A model generated the notes under the pieces. It searched no databases. It had not been told where the DNA came from and saw nothing but the letters and a program-made list of their open reading frames with translations. A stretch of DNA of 64,000 nucleotides from Methylobacterium gossipiicola (GTDB lineage: Bacteria; Pseudomonadota; Alphaproteobacteria; Rhizobiales; Beijerinckiaceae): NCBI RefSeq assembly GCF_900113485.1, contig NZ_FOPM01000007.1, forward strand, positions 124,001 through 188,000. Direction: 5' to 3'. Of the stretch, positions 63,124 through 64,000 are shown one piece after another (positions within the stretch are counted from its first letter, which is position 1; the number at the start of each line of letters is the position of its first letter). A program made the translations under genes and the position numbers.

Positions 63124-64000
63124 TCAGGCGATGCCGAGCAGGCGGATCAGCCCGAGGCTCACGGCCGTGAGGGCGGCGAGCGAAGCGACCACCGCCAGGG
63201 TGACGCGCGGTCCCGCCTTGGCGACGCTGCGCACGTCGACGCCGAGGCCGAGGGCCGCCATCGACACGATGGTCAGCGCGTTCGCCGTCGCGGCCATGGG
63301 GTGCAGAGCCCCTTCGGGAACGAGCCCCGCCGAGCGAAGACCCGCCAGGGCCAGGAAGGCTAGGATGAACCACGGCACCAGCCGGTGCAGCGGCATCCGG
63401 CCCGGGGCGGGGCGCTCATCGACCGCCTGGGACGGTACGGTCGCGTCCGTTTCCGCCCGCAGCCGGCCGATCCCGAGCGAGAGAGCCAGGACCACCGGCC
63501 CGAGCATCAGCACGCGGACCAGCTTGACCAGGGTGCCGACCTGGACGCTGAGGGCGGCCACCGGCGCGGTTGCGGCGAGAACCTGCGGCACGGCGTAGAC
63601 CGTCAGCCCCGCGAGCACGCCGTACTGCATCGGCGAGAGGCCGAGCAGGGGCACGAGCAGGGGCAAGCCGAGAACGACGAGAACGCCGAGCACGGCGGTG
63701 AAGGCGATGGACGAGGCGACGTCCTCGCCGTCCGCGTCGATCACCGGGGCCGCCGCCGCGATCGCCGAGTTTCCGCAGATCGAGTTGCCGCAGGCCACGA
63801 GGATGGCGAGACGCGGGGCCAGCCCGAGAGCCCGGCCAATGCCGTAGCTCGCCGCGATGGCGAGAGCCACCACCACCGCGATGCCGACGAGAAGCCCCGG
63901 CCCGGCCGCGAGCAGCGTCCCGAGGCTGAGCGAGGCGCCGAGCAGGACGACGGCGATTTCCAGGACGGTCTTGGCGCCGAACGCGATACCGTGAACGAAG
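63124..64000 (-). CDS. YeiH-family putative sulfate/sulfite exporter (N-terminus beyond window)
   Basis: The frame is open to the window edge; visible are about 292 residues. It contains many membrane helices: GPGLLVGIAVVVALAIAASY, the conserved LAILVACGNSICGNSAIAAA, ASSIAFTAVLGVLVVLGLPL, and the C-terminal VDVRSVAKAGPRVTLAVVAS. ACGNSICGNSAI is the signature of the UPF0324/YeiH (Cons_hypoth698) family, implicated in export of sulfate or sulfite. Together with the sulfite oxidase and LysR gene it forms a cytosolic sulfite-detoxification set. Confidence 0.88.
   Translation of the reverse strand, partial: FVHGIAFGAKTVLEIAVVLLGASLSLGTLLAAGPGLLVGIAVVVALAIAASYGIGRALGLAPRLAILVACGNSICGNSAIAAAAPVIDADGEDVASSIAFTAVLGVLVVLGLPLLVPLLGLSPMQYGVLAGLTVYAVPQVLAATAPVAALSVQVGTLVKLVRVLMLGPVVLALSLGIGRLRAETDATVPSQAVDERPAPGRMPLHRLVPWFILAFLALAGLRSAGLVPEGALHPMAATANALTIVSMAALGLGVDVRSVAKAGPRVTLAVVASLAALTAVSLGLIRLLGIA

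Overview
The window is high-GC alphaproteobacterial DNA, most like a Methylobacterium/Methylorubrum-type Hyphomicrobiales genome. This is inferred from base composition, a CtrA-type regulator domain, a GapR homologue and SorAB/YeiH sulfur genes; no marker gene fixes the genus. Positions 1 to about 51753 are the larger part of a temperate, podovirus-like prophage whose left end lies outside the window. Positions after 51753 are host chromosome.

Late and structural genes run leftward (minus strand). From right to left they are: small terminase (24.9 kb), large terminase, P22-like portal, scaffold, two secreted proteins and a small gene, N4-gp56-type major capsid protein (17.3 kb), a small structural protein, head-tail adaptor, gp10-like stabilisation protein, three very large putative ejection or internal proteins (5.4-12.7 kb), a lytic transglycosylase, a collar-domain tail fibre and a second fibre running off the left edge. 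There is no tape measure, sheath or tube, which fits a short-tailed phage. A rightward cassette of tiny membrane proteins lies at 4.1-5.5 kb.

The switch region is at 39.4-41.1 kb. A Cro/YdaS-like protein is read leftward and an S24-type CI repressor rightward, with a secreted protein downstream of the repressor. The sequence ACCG-N6-CGGT occurs twice between cro and cI and twice over the promoter of the rightward early operon. Leftward early genes (38-31 kb) encode a gp49-like protein, an extended GapR, RusA, Dam and MT-A70 adenine methylases, a PD-(D/E)XK-like nuclease and a lambda-O-like replication protein whose gene contains a cluster of GTTAC repeats, a probable origin. Rightward early genes (41-51.7 kb) encode YqaJ exonuclease, a partner protein, a DnaQ-like exonuclease, a CtrA-like DNA-binding protein, a repeat-rich cytosine-C5 methyltransferase, ASCH, gp37/gp68-like and DUF4031 proteins, an excisionase-like protein and a tyrosine integrase. 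The prophage ends in the 3' part of a tRNA-Gln(TTG), from the anticodon loop to CCA, as an attachment site.

Cargo genes of visibly lower GC are scattered through the prophage: a proteasome-like Ntn hydrolase (3.1-4.0 kb), a trypsin-like protease (27.9-28.8 kb) and a DprA-like/phosphoribosyltransferase pair (29.8-31.2 kb). These are the best candidates for uncharacterised defence or lysogenic-conversion functions.

The host flank (51.8-64 kb) starts with a second tyrosine recombinase and then a sulfite/stress region: an ECF sigma/anti-sigma pair, a SorAB-type periplasmic sulfite dehydrogenase with its cytochrome c, a YVTN beta-propeller, a DUF305 protein, a second ECF/anti-sigma pair, a LysR regulator, a cytosolic-type sulfite oxidase and a YeiH-family anion exporter cut by the window edge.
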